Assembly: GCA_937923945.1 (NCBI GenBank)
Contig: CALDWC010000023.1
Location: forward strand, 1 to 16,107
Source: an uncultured Treponema sp.
GTDB taxonomy: Bacteria; Spirochaetota; Spirochaetia; Treponematales; Treponemataceae
Direction of reading: 5' to 3'
Length of the DNA stretch: 16,107 bases
Positions 1-6,710 of this stretch are shown here, piece by piece (position 1 is the first letter of the stretch; every line of letters begins with the position of its first letter). A model generated the notes under the pieces. That model did not search any database. It was given only the letters and a program-made list of their open reading frames with translations, and had not been told where the DNA came from. The translations under genes were made by a program, and so were the position numbers.

Positions 1-1
1 T

Positions 2-424
2 TTAAAAAAGCATCAGGATGATTCGATTTTAATCATCGGGCAGTACATCGCCCAGCTCGAATATATTGCACAAAAAGTTGCCGCTCCGATTTTAACGGGA
101 AAAACGTCAACTCTGGAGCGTGAACGTTTATATGAAGATTTTCGTGAAGGAAAAGAACGCGTGCTGGTTGTATCAAAGGTTGCAAACTTTGCGATTGATT
201 TACCGGATGCGTCCGTTGCAATCCAAGTTTCAGGCTCCTTCGGCAGCCGTCAGGAAGAAGCCCAACGACTCGGCAGGATTTTACGCCCAAAAGAAAAAGA
301 TTCTTACTTTTATACGATTGTCACCAAAGAAACCGTCGAAGAAGAATTTGCGGAAAAGCGTCAAAAGTTTTTAGCCGAACAAGGCTACGAATATTCCATT
401 ATCGCCGACGGTAAAATTCTCTAA
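2..424 (+). CDS. XPB/ERCC3-like DEAD/DEAH helicase, C-terminal part (5' truncated by window edge)
   Basis: The open frame enters from the left edge and ends at TAA (422–424), leaving about 140 C-terminal residues. They look like the second RecA-like domain of a superfamily 2 helicase. A strand resembling motif IV (ILIIGQYIAQLEYIA) is followed by a motif V region (VLVVSKVANFAIDLPDA) and a clear motif VI (QEEAQRLGRILRP) carrying the arginine finger. The LGRILRP form and the short charged tail fit the XPB/ERCC3 family, which translocates on double-stranded DNA and is implicated in repair or transcription-coupled DNA opening. The N-terminal ATPase domain lies outside the window, so the exact subfamily is inferred. 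It converges with csrA across a 64-bp gap. A T6/A6 hairpin just after the stop is too AT-rich to call a terminator. Confidence 0.85.
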   Translation, partial: LKKHQDDSILIIGQYIAQLEYIAQKVAAPILTGKTSTLERERLYEDFREGKERVLVVSKVANFAIDLPDASVAIQVSGSFGSRQEEAQRLGRILRPKEKDSYFYTIVTKETVEEEFAEKRQKFLAEQGYEYSIIADGKIL

Positions 425-488
425 ATACTTTTTTGGACAAAAAATACCTCGTGAATTGAAATTAATACAAAACTTGCTTGACCGCTCC

Positions 489-704
489 CTAAAATTCGAG
501 TTTCGGGAGAAACGGTTTTTCGGTTATTTGGGCGGCTCGGTTTTCTTTTTGGATTTCTTCGTATACTTCACGGCGGAACACTTTTAAGTTTCGCGGAGCT
601 TCGATGCCGATTTTTACTTGCTCACCTTTTACTTCGATGATGGTGATTTCTACATTTTCACCGATGACAATTTTTTGGTTCGTTTTTCTGGAAAGTATCA
701 GCAT
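489..704 (-). CDS. csrA: Carbon storage regulator CsrA (RNA-binding translational regulator)
   Basis: This is a 71-residue homodimeric RNA-binding protein that represses or stabilises mRNAs by binding GGA motifs near ribosome binding sites. The N-terminus MLILSRK carries the RNA-contacting L4 and R6. The conserved APRNLKVFRREV segment places the second RNA-contacting arginine at residue 44. The C-terminal tail (ENRAAQITEKPFLPKLEF) is slightly longer than in the E. coli protein, as is common in Gram-positives and spirochaetes, where an allosteric FliW site includes this region. The start codon lies one base beyond the fliW stop, so the two are translationally linked. In FliW-containing bacteria CsrA represses flagellin translation and FliW titrates it. 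Family assignment is secure; the regulatory targets here are inferred. Confidence 0.97.
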   Translation of the reverse strand: MLILSRKTNQKIVIGENVEITIIEVKGEQVKIGIEAPRNLKVFRREVYEEIQKENRAAQITEKPFLPKLEF

Positions 705-705
705 G

Positions 706-1146
706 CTATTTTTCCTTTGCCTTCAGTTCGGCGATAACGTCGTGCTTCGTTTTCCATTTTTCACCGCCGGCAACAACCTGCATTCCTTTTTTGTTGAGTT
801 TGTTGATGACGAGTGGTCCCTGCAAGTTCGCCGTAATCGGCATTCCGTTTCCGGGAATGGTAACCAGCGCAAAAATGAGAAGATTTTCCGGATTGGTTGC
901 ACCGATCGGTTTTAAACTTTCATCGCTAATTTCAAGTTCATAATCGGGACGGAATAAAAACGGATCGAGCACAATAAATGCGAGCGATTTATCTTCGAGA
1001 CTTTGCATCCAATAAAAAGGAGGCTGTTCCGAATCAATTAGCGCAAATTTATGGTTATCTTCAAAACCGTAAAATCCTTCCGGCATGGTGATTACTTGCT
1101 CATCGCTGATTTCAACTATTCCCATACTTTTTGTTTCAATTTTCAT
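706..1146 (-). CDS. fliW: Flagellar assembly factor FliW
   Basis: This 146-residue protein matches FliW in full length: a small beta-barrel that binds either flagellin or CsrA. Family landmarks are the N-terminal MxIETKxMGxVEIS strand, the GFYGFEDNHKFALID segment, the PFYWMQS region, the NLLIFALVTIP strand, and the C-terminal NLQGPLVINKLNKKGMQVV. When free flagellin is scarce FliW binds CsrA non-competitively and relieves translational repression, so it must be co-expressed with csrA, the next gene one base away. An AGGAAT ribosome site precedes the ATG. It lies 144 bp downstream of rnfB with no strong terminator between, so rnf read-through may contribute to its expression. No flagellar gene other than csrA is in the window. 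Confidence 0.96.
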   Translation of the reverse strand: MKIETKSMGIVEISDEQVITMPEGFYGFEDNHKFALIDSEQPPFYWMQSLEDKSLAFIVLDPFLFRPDYELEISDESLKPIGATNPENLLIFALVTIPGNGMPITANLQGPLVINKLNKKGMQVVAGGEKWKTKHDVIAELKAKEK

Positions 1147-1204
1147 ATAATATTCCTATTCTCATGAACGATTGTATAGTGCTTTGCTGTTGTGGCGGAC
1201 GCCC

Positions 1205-1237
1205 TTGCCGATTTCGATAGTACACCGAATTCGGCAA
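1205..1237 (-). other. Intergenic inverted repeat between rnfB and fliW
   Basis: TTGCCGA at 1205–1211 and TCGGCAA at 1231–1237 pair across an arm that continues inward for three more pairs after one T–T mismatch. On the minus strand the U-rich stretch lies before, not after, the hairpin, so it is not a classical terminator for rnf. It could be a processing or attenuation hairpin separating rnfB from fliW–csrA. Confidence 0.4.
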
Positions 1238-1290
1238 AAACGCTTAAAATTCTCGGACTTTTCCAAAAAGATCTGTTTTTAGAAAAAGCC

Positions 1291-2097
1291 TTATTCTTTG
1301 CCAAGCAGTACCAAGACTTTTGTCGGACAACCTTCGACACAGGCGTTGCAGCTCGTGCAAAGGCTATAATCGATTTCGGGGATGCCGTTTACCAGTTTTA
1401 AGGCTTTTGCTTCGCAGGCTCTTTCGCACTTGCCGCATTTAATACAACCGCGTTTGCAGTTTTTCATAATAACCGGTTTTCGCGGATTTCGGCAGCTACA
1501 TAACGCAAGAGCACCTTTTGTGTTTGCTGCAAACAGGCGCAAAACATGTTGCGGACATTGAGCAACGCAAATCCCGCAACCCGTGCATTTCGTTTCGTCG
1601 ATTTGCACCAAGCCGTTATCAAGAACGGTAATCACGTGAAAGGGACAAGCGACCGCACAATCGCCGAAGCCGATACAGCCCCAGTCGCATTCTTTGGTGC
1701 CGTTAATCGACGTTTTTGCGGCAGCACAGGTTTTTACGCCGACGTATGCTGCTTTCGGTTTTGAAACTTCATAGCAGCCTTGACATATAAGATGGGCAAC
1801 TTGCTTTTCTGTACTTGACGCTTCAACGCCCATGATTTTTGCCACTTTTGCGGCAACTTCGTCCGCACCGACACTACATCCGTTTGTCGGAGCTTCGCCT
1901 TTTGCTACGGCGGCGGCAAAGCCGTCACAGCCCGGATATCCGCAAGCTCCGCAGTTTGCACCGGGGAGAACCGCGCGGACTTCTTCCACTTTCGGGTCGA
2001 CTTCAACATGGAATACTTGCTTAAAAACTCCGAGCAATATTCCCAACAAAAATGCGATACCGAGGGCAACCAAGCCGCTTACTACAATAGTATTCAT
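1291..2097 (-). CDS. rnfB: Rnf electron transport complex subunit B (polyferredoxin)
   Basis: RnfB is the cytoplasmic ferredoxin-accepting subunit of the Rnf ion pump. The 268-residue protein begins with one membrane anchor (about residues 3–25). A 4Fe-4S 'Fes' domain follows with C49, C52, C57 and C74 (GANCGACGYPGC…NGC). Further Cys-rich modules include C105/C108 and ferredoxin-type clusters around C137–C151, C171–C181, C218–C228 and C247–C257. The number of clusters resembles the long RnfB of acetogens and clostridia rather than the shorter proteobacterial form. A good AAGGAG site precedes the ATG, in a 22-bp gap after rnfA. It is last in the rnfCDGEAB order. The role is confident; the electron route through the clusters is inferred from family knowledge. 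Confidence 0.96.
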   Translation of the reverse strand: MNTIVVSGLVALGIAFLLGILLGVFKQVFHVEVDPKVEEVRAVLPGANCGACGYPGCDGFAAAVAKGEAPTNGCSVGADEVAAKVAKIMGVEASSTEKQVAHLICQGCYEVSKPKAAYVGVKTCAAAKTSINGTKECDWGCIGFGDCAVACPFHVITVLDNGLVQIDETKCTGCGICVAQCPQHVLRLFAANTKGALALCSCRNPRKPVIMKNCKRGCIKCGKCERACEAKALKLVNGIPEIDYSLCTSCNACVEGCPTKVLVLLGKE

Positions 2098-2119
2098 AAT
2101 GCGAATTTCTCCTTACACT

Positions 2120-2695
2120 TTAAAAAATTCCGCCCAAGCCGATAAAGGCAAGCGACAAAAGTCCCGAAACGATAAACAAAATAGGCGTTCCTTTTAAAAA
2201 TTGCGGAATCGGCGCGGTTGCCAGTTTTTTACGCAAACCGGCAAGGAGCAACATCGCAATTAAAAAGCCGGCTGCTACGCCGAGCGCATACACCATCGCC
2301 TCAATAAAGTTATATCCTTTTGCAATCACGTTTCGGGTTACCGCCAAAATAGCGCAGTTGGTCGTAATGAGCGCGAGGTACACGCCCATCGCACTGTACA
2401 ATGACGGAGCCGATTTTTTCAAGAAAAACTCCACGAGCTGAACCAAACTTGCGATAACTAAAATAAAAATCAGCAGCTGCAAAAATTCAACATGAAGGGG
2501 CAGCAAAATATACTTGAAAATCGGATAGGTGACGGCGGTCGCCATCAACGTGACGAAAGTAACCGCCCCGCCCATTCCGATAGACTTATTCACATCAGTT
2601 GACATCCCGATAAACGGACACAAACCGATGAACTGAATTAAAACAATGTTATTACCGATACAGGCAGAAAAAAATATCGTTAAAAGATTACTCAT
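2120..2695 (-). CDS. rnfA: Rnf complex integral membrane subunit A
   Basis: This 191-residue, strongly hydrophobic protein is of RnfA/NqrE type, with about six transmembrane helices. The N-terminal helix has the diagnostic NNIVLIQFIGLCPFIGMS with a conserved cysteine. In the homologous NqrE/RnfA pair, cysteines from the two related subunits ligate an intramembrane 2Fe-2S cluster on the electron path. A second conserved segment, ALITTNCAILAV, contains the other conserved NC. It is homologous to the neighbouring rnfE and packs against it in inverted orientation. AAGGAG lies about 10 bases before the ATG, and 12 bp separate it from rnfE. Length and motifs are normal for the family. Confidence 0.96.
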   Translation of the reverse strand: MSNLLTIFFSACIGNNIVLIQFIGLCPFIGMSTDVNKSIGMGGAVTFVTLMATAVTYPIFKYILLPLHVEFLQLLIFILVIASLVQLVEFFLKKSAPSLYSAMGVYLALITTNCAILAVTRNVIAKGYNFIEAMVYALGVAAGFLIAMLLLAGLRKKLATAPIPQFLKGTPILFIVSGLLSLAFIGLGGIF

Positions 2696-2707
2696 AATCG
2701 TTGCTCC

Positions 2708-3358
2708 TTATGCTAATGCATGTGCTTCGTTTGAATCAGCCGACAATGCTTTTTTACTTGCCATTTTATCCAACAATTTTCTTATTCCAACATTGAGGGA
2801 AATCAATAGACCAAAAACCAAAAAACCTCCGGGCGGTGTGGTAAAAAAGCCGATGCGGTAGTTTTCAGGAATAAACTCAATTCCCCAAAAAGCGCCTCCG
2901 CCCAGGATTTCACGGATCGCTGAAATTAAAATCAACACAATGGAATAACCGATTCCCATTCCCAACGCATCAAGCACCGCATTCAGCGGATTTTCTTTCG
3001 ATGCGAAAGCTTCAACCCGTCCCATAATAATACAGTTTACCACAATCAAATCAATAAAAAGCCCGATTGAATCATATAGCTGCGAAAAATAGGCGCGCAT
3101 CATTAACTGCACAATCGTAGTAAACGATGCAATAACGATGATAAAAATCGGAATACGGACATCATTCGGGATGATTTTTCTAAAAATGCTGATAATGAGC
3201 TCACTCATTACCAATACAAAGGTCATCGAAAGTCCCATCGCGACTCCCGAAAATACGGAAGTTGTAATTCCGAGCGATGAACACAATCCGATCATTAAAA
3301 CCAACAGCGGATTTTCGCGAATAATACCCGCCGTAAAAATTTGTGATTTACTTTTCAT
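2708..3358 (-). CDS. rnfE: Rnf complex integral membrane subunit E
   Basis: This 216-residue, six-helix protein is of the RnfE/NqrD family. The N-terminal region has IIRENPLLVLMIGLCSSLGITTS with the conserved cysteine, and the mid-protein segment LIVVNCIIMGRVEAFA has the paired NC. Both resemble rnfA and contribute to the intramembrane iron-sulphur site. The sequence ALGMGIGYSIVLILISAIREILG is typical of the family. Its ATG overlaps the rnfG stop by one base (TAATG), with GGAGG just upstream, so the two are translationally coupled. The charged C-terminal tail is unremarkable. Confidence 0.96.
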   Translation of the reverse strand: MKSKSQIFTAGIIRENPLLVLMIGLCSSLGITTSVFSGVAMGLSMTFVLVMSELIISIFRKIIPNDVRIPIFIIVIASFTTIVQLMMRAYFSQLYDSIGLFIDLIVVNCIIMGRVEAFASKENPLNAVLDALGMGIGYSIVLILISAIREILGGGAFWGIEFIPENYRIGFFTTPPGGFLVFGLLISLNVGIRKLLDKMASKKALSADSNEAHALA

Positions 3359-3933
3359 TATTTTGCCTCCGCGGTGAGTATTTGTTTGTCGGTTAAATAA
3401 GTCAACGCAGCTTCGGACACCGCTTTCAAAATTGCTGCGACTCCTTTAGAACTGACCGTCGCGCCGGACACACCTTCCACATCGGAACCGACTTTAAATT
3501 CCGAAGCGGCGGCTTTACCGTCAAATTGCGAAGTGAACGAAGGTTCCAGCACTTTTGAGCCGATTCCTTTCGTGTCGTCATTGGCGATAAACATAATCGT
3601 TTTAATTGTTCCGTCCGTCTGAACGCCAACCATAATTGTTGATGAATTGTAAGTCGGTCCCGTCGCGGTAATCACCACACCGAGAATATCCTTGTCCGAC
3701 TTCACTAAATATGCGTTATCGAATTTTACAACAGGGTTGCCGGAGTTCACTTCTGAAACAATATTTTCATTTGTTTTCGCTTCGGGAAAAATTTGTGTCA
3801 ACGCTTGTGTAATCATAGCATTGGTACGCGCTTCAATAACCGGAGCAGTAAACGAATTAACTAACGCCAACGCGCAGCACGCAATCACCGACCAAACTGT
3901 CAGCGTCAACGCAAGTTTTAAAGTGCTTTTCAT
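3358..3933 (-). CDS. rnfG: Rnf complex FMN-binding subunit G
   Basis: RnfG is an extracytoplasmic flavoprotein held by one N-terminal transmembrane helix (about residues 5–27 of 191). The FMN-binding domain carries SGAT at residues 156–159 (VEGVSGATVSSKG). Thr159 is the expected site of covalent FMN attachment, made through a phosphoester bond by the flavin transferase ApbE, which is not encoded in this window. The preceding segment DDTKGIGSKVLEPSF is the conserved GIG region of the domain. Its start overlaps the rnfD stop (TAATG) and is preceded by AAGGAGG. Length is close to the family norm. Confidence 0.96.
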   Translation of the reverse strand: MKSTLKLALTLTVWSVIACCALALVNSFTAPVIEARTNAMITQALTQIFPEAKTNENIVSEVNSGNPVVKFDNAYLVKSDKDILGVVITATGPTYNSSTIMVGVQTDGTIKTIMFIANDDTKGIGSKVLEPSFTSQFDGKAAASEFKVGSDVEGVSGATVSSKGVAAILKAVSEAALTYLTDKQILTAEAK

Positions 3934-5036
3934 TATTTGCCTCCTTTAACGAAGCCGTACTTTTTCGGTAACAGCTGATTCAAATATGGGACCAGCGCAT
4001 TCATAATCAAAATGCTGAACATAACACCTTCGGGGTTTGAACCGAAAGTGCGAATTACTACGGACAAAAATCCGCAGCCCGCACCGAAAATAATTCTGCC
4101 GCGGGGGGTTACCGGAGACGTGGTATAATCCGTTGCCATAAATACGGCGCCGAAACATAAACCGCCTGAAAGTACGGTTAAAAGCGGATCAATCGGTTGT
4201 CCGAAAAACAAGAGTCCGATACACACAGCCGACAAAGCGGCGGATACCAACATTGAAACCGGAATGCGCCAATCAATTGTTTTCGTCGCAAGCAAAAATA
4301 TAAAAGCAAGCACAATGAGAAAAATAGGGGATTCTCCCATTGAGCCGCCGCGGTTTCCAAAAAAGAGATCAAGATATAAATTTTTTGCATCGCCTAATCC
4401 TAATCTGAAAGCAATTTTTCCGGCACTGAAAACCGTTCCGTCAACGGGATTGATTTTCGACAAAATGGTCGCACCTGAAAGTGCATCAACGGACCCGGAA
4501 AGCCCTCCGAAAAAGGTTGAACTTCGGGTTGCAACCCAGGTAGTCATCGGTTTTGCAAAGCTGACAAACGCAAACGCTCGTCCGATTAATGCAGGGTTAA
4601 ACGGATTTTTTCCCAATCCGCCGAAAAACTCTTTACCGACTACAATCGCAAAAAACGCCGAAAGGATTAAAATCCACAGCGGAATATTTGCGGGCATAAC
4701 CAAGGCTAAAAGAAGCCCCGTAATTACGGCGGAAAAATCATTTGCGCGAACCGGACGTTTTATGAGAGCGCGAAAGCCGGATTCAAAAACGACCGTTGCA
4801 ATAACGGAAATCACCAGCCGCACCAAAGCCTGCAATCCGTATAAATACACCGAAAAAGCCGTAATCGGCAACAGCGCAATTACCACATTGAGCATGAGTC
4901 GCTGTGTCGTAACCGGCGAAACAATATGCGGTGCATTCGCAAGGTAGATTTCATTTAACGCGGTTTCCGGATGTTCGGGCTGCTTCGGTTTCTCGAGTAT
5001 TTTTTTTGTTTCTTGTTCTTTTACCATATCGCTCAT
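3933..5036 (-). CDS. rnfD: Rnf complex membrane subunit D (flavinylated)
   Basis: This 367-residue, multi-helix membrane subunit is homologous to NqrB and takes part in ion translocation. The sequence ALSGATILS puts SGAT at residues 187–190, making Thr190 the predicted covalent FMN site. Other family marks are DFSAVITGLLLALVMPA, GKEFFGGLGKNPFNPALIGRAF and FMATDYTTSPVTPRGRIIFG. The first 30 residues are hydrophilic and variable. I keep M1 over M4 because AGGAG sits about 6 bases before M1, inside the end of rnfC. One base separates it from rnfC, and it overlaps rnfG by one base. Confidence 0.96.
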   Translation of the reverse strand: MSDMVKEQETKKILEKPKQPEHPETALNEIYLANAPHIVSPVTTQRLMLNVVIALLPITAFSVYLYGLQALVRLVISVIATVVFESGFRALIKRPVRANDFSAVITGLLLALVMPANIPLWILILSAFFAIVVGKEFFGGLGKNPFNPALIGRAFAFVSFAKPMTTWVATRSSTFFGGLSGSVDALSGATILSKINPVDGTVFSAGKIAFRLGLGDAKNLYLDLFFGNRGGSMGESPIFLIVLAFIFLLATKTIDWRIPVSMLVSAALSAVCIGLLFFGQPIDPLLTVLSGGLCFGAVFMATDYTTSPVTPRGRIIFGAGCGFLSVVIRTFGSNPEGVMFSILIMNALVPYLNQLLPKKYGFVKGGK

Positions 5037-5037
5037 A

Positions 5038-6420
5038 TTAAACTCCTACCTTTGCTTTTTCGGCTGCTTGTTTTGCTTTTTCTTTTATCATGCGTTCGCG
5101 AACCAGTTGTTTTCCGATTTTGAACTTTTGTATCAACTGCATACGAGCCGGGCAGACATACGCGCAAGTTCCGCATAAAACGCAGTCGTTTAAGCCGCAA
5201 CGAATTGCTTCATCCAAATCTTTGCGGGCAAGCGCTTGCACAATCAGCACGGGTGCCAGCCGGCAGCTGCATATTTCGACACACTTTCCGCATCCGAGAC
5301 AGGTATCTTCTTCTTCAAGAGTCGTTTCCGCTTTCGTTAAAAATAACACACCGGAAGTGTTTTTTTCAATAGGAAAGCTTGCATTTTTCATTGCGGTACC
5401 CATCATCGGTCCGCCCGAAATAATTTTCGTAATATTATCTTTCAAGGTAATTTCTTCCGGAATTAAATCCGAAATGCACGTTCCGATAGGCGCAATAATG
5501 TTTTGCGGATTTCCGCACGCTCCACCTGAAATCGTCAATGGGCGGTCAATGAGCGGTTTTCCAAGCCGAAAAGCTTCCGAAATCGCTTTCAGCGTAGCGA
5601 CATTGTCTATGATACACCCGATTTGGAACGGCAAACCGCCAGACGGAATTTCCCGCCCGACCACTGCCGACGTGATGTTTTTTTCACCGCCTTGCGGATA
5701 CTTGGTTTTGCACACCTGAATGGAGATATCGTACGCCCCTTTTGCAACCGGATTCGACTTTGCTTTCCGAATCGCTTCTTCGAGAGCGGGCAAAACATCC
5801 CGTTTGTTTTCTTCAACGGCAATGATGCCTTGGGCGGCACCGGTAATCCGCATGACAATCGCCAATCCGTCGACGATATCACCGGCGTTTTGCTGCATCG
5901 TTGCCGCATCGATACACAAATACGGCTCGCATTCCGCACCATTTGCAATCACATAGTCGATTTTTGTTCCTTTCGGCGGACTGAGTTTTACATGGGTCGG
6001 AAATGACGCGCCGCCCATACCGGTGATACCGGCTTCTCTAACGCGGGCTAACGCTTCTTCCAATGTGCAGGTAAAAGGATCCAAAACCGGCATAAAACTT
6101 TCGGTGTTCAAACCGTCATCTTCAATTGCCACACAGAGTTTATCGGCATTACCGATCGCTTCGTGCGTTTCAATTTTTTTCACTTTTCCTGAAACTGAAG
6201 CATGAACGGGGCAAGACATAAACTTATCCGATTCGGCAATCTTTTGCCCGCGGGCAACCGTATCGCCGACTTTTACCAAAAGCGTATTTTCAGCACCGCC
6301 TTGGGTTACCGGAATCCAAACCGTATGCGTCGATGGGGCAACCCGCTTTATCTCCGCATCGGGAGAGATAAGTTTCATTGATTGCGGATGAACCCCGCCT
6401 TTAAAAGTTTTAATACTCAT
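5038..6420 (-). CDS. rnfC: Rnf complex subunit C (NAD/FMN and Fe-S module)
   Basis: RnfC is the peripheral cytoplasmic subunit where NAD+ is reduced. The 460 residues open with TFKGGVHP, the usual Rnf N-terminus, which supports this start. The glycine-rich GITGMGGASFPTHVKL (131–146) is the NuoF-like FMN/NADH site, and an SLBB-like region follows. Two ferredoxin clusters lie at C374/C377/C380/C384 and C413/C416/C419/C423. In the first, the usual proline after the last cysteine is replaced and an extra cysteine occurs (ICSCR). No ribosome site is seen before the ATG, and a promoter-like element ends only 7 bases upstream, so the message may be leaderless. It is first in the rnf operon. Confidence 0.97.
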   Translation of the reverse strand: MSIKTFKGGVHPQSMKLISPDAEIKRVAPSTHTVWIPVTQGGAENTLLVKVGDTVARGQKIAESDKFMSCPVHASVSGKVKKIETHEAIGNADKLCVAIEDDGLNTESFMPVLDPFTCTLEEALARVREAGITGMGGASFPTHVKLSPPKGTKIDYVIANGAECEPYLCIDAATMQQNAGDIVDGLAIVMRITGAAQGIIAVEENKRDVLPALEEAIRKAKSNPVAKGAYDISIQVCKTKYPQGGEKNITSAVVGREIPSGGLPFQIGCIIDNVATLKAISEAFRLGKPLIDRPLTISGGACGNPQNIIAPIGTCISDLIPEEITLKDNITKIISGGPMMGTAMKNASFPIEKNTSGVLFLTKAETTLEEEDTCLGCGKCVEICSCRLAPVLIVQALARKDLDEAIRCGLNDCVLCGTCAYVCPARMQLIQKFKIGKQLVRERMIKEKAKQAAEKAKVGV

Positions 6421-6427
6421 AAGTTAT

Positions 6428-6456
6428 ATTTTATCTAAATAAAAGATTTAAATCAA
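6428..6456 (-). promoter_or_regulatory. Candidate promoter of the rnf operon, overlapping an FNR/CRP-like dyad
   Basis: On the minus strand TTGATT (6456–6451) and TAAAAT (6433–6428) are separated by exactly 17 bases, a sigma-70-type arrangement. The -10 ends 7 bases before the rnfC ATG. The -35 overlaps TTGATTTAAATCTT, which matches the FNR half-site pattern TTGATNNNNATCAA except for the last two bases and contains the palindrome GATTTAAATC. The spacing is seen directly; promoter function and regulator identity are inferred. Confidence 0.45.
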
Positions 6457-6515
6457 TACGTTTCATTCATTGTTTCTAAATGTTCCGTACAATAAAATCG
6501 TCACTCGCAGAAATC

Positions 6516-6540
6516 ATCAAAGCCTTGCGGCTTTGTTCTG
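6516..6540 (-). repeat. 25-bp hairpin repeat, copy 1
   Basis: This is an exact copy of the element at 6583–6607. Its core, CAAAGCC–TTGC–GGCTTTG (6518–6535), is a 7-bp stem. Read on the minus strand the loop is GCAA, a GNRA tetraloop, so it would be a very stable RNA hairpin in transcripts of either the gene to its right or the rnf leader. Confidence 0.85.
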
Positions 6541-6559
6541 TAAGGTATTGTGTTTAACG

Positions 6560-6578
6560 AGTCCGCTTATCGCGGACT
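6560..6578. repeat. Hairpin between the two 25-bp repeats
   Basis: AGTCCGC (6560–6566) and GCGGACT (6572–6578) form a perfect 7-bp stem with a 5-base loop. It immediately follows GTTTAACGA and sits between the two identical 25-bp hairpin repeats, giving three consecutive GC-rich hairpins in about 90 bp. Confidence 0.75.
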
Positions 6579-6582
6579 GCGA

Positions 6583-6607
6583 ATCAAAGCCTTGCGGCTT
6601 TGTTCTG
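6583..6607 (-). repeat. 25-bp hairpin repeat, copy 2
   Basis: Identical over 25 bases to 6516–6540, offset by 67 bp, with the same 7-bp stem and minus-strand GCAA loop. Neither copy is followed by a T-run on either strand, so they do not look like ordinary terminators. No gene is visible in the surrounding 6421–6710 stretch. Confidence 0.85.
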
Positions 6608-6710
6608 CACAGAAATTTTTTAACGAGTTAGCTGTCTGTAAGCCGATCTGAATTTTGAAGCCGCAGTAAAAAAAATTTACTTCCAATTTAATCAAAACGC
6701 AAGAAGTGCT

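Noticed and set aside
425..450. T6–A6 hairpin after the helicase as a terminator
   Set aside because: The stem is almost entirely A–T and would be too weak; no GC stem or U-tract pattern.
1147..1290. Sigma-28 flagellar promoter upstream of fliW (GCCGAATT)
   Set aside because: The -10-like element matches only GCCGA and there is no TAAA at the right distance; it is also part of the hairpin.
6665..6681. AGTAAA–TTTACT dyad as terminator of the EFR1-like gene
   Set aside because: The stem is AT-only over six bases; not a credible intrinsic terminator.
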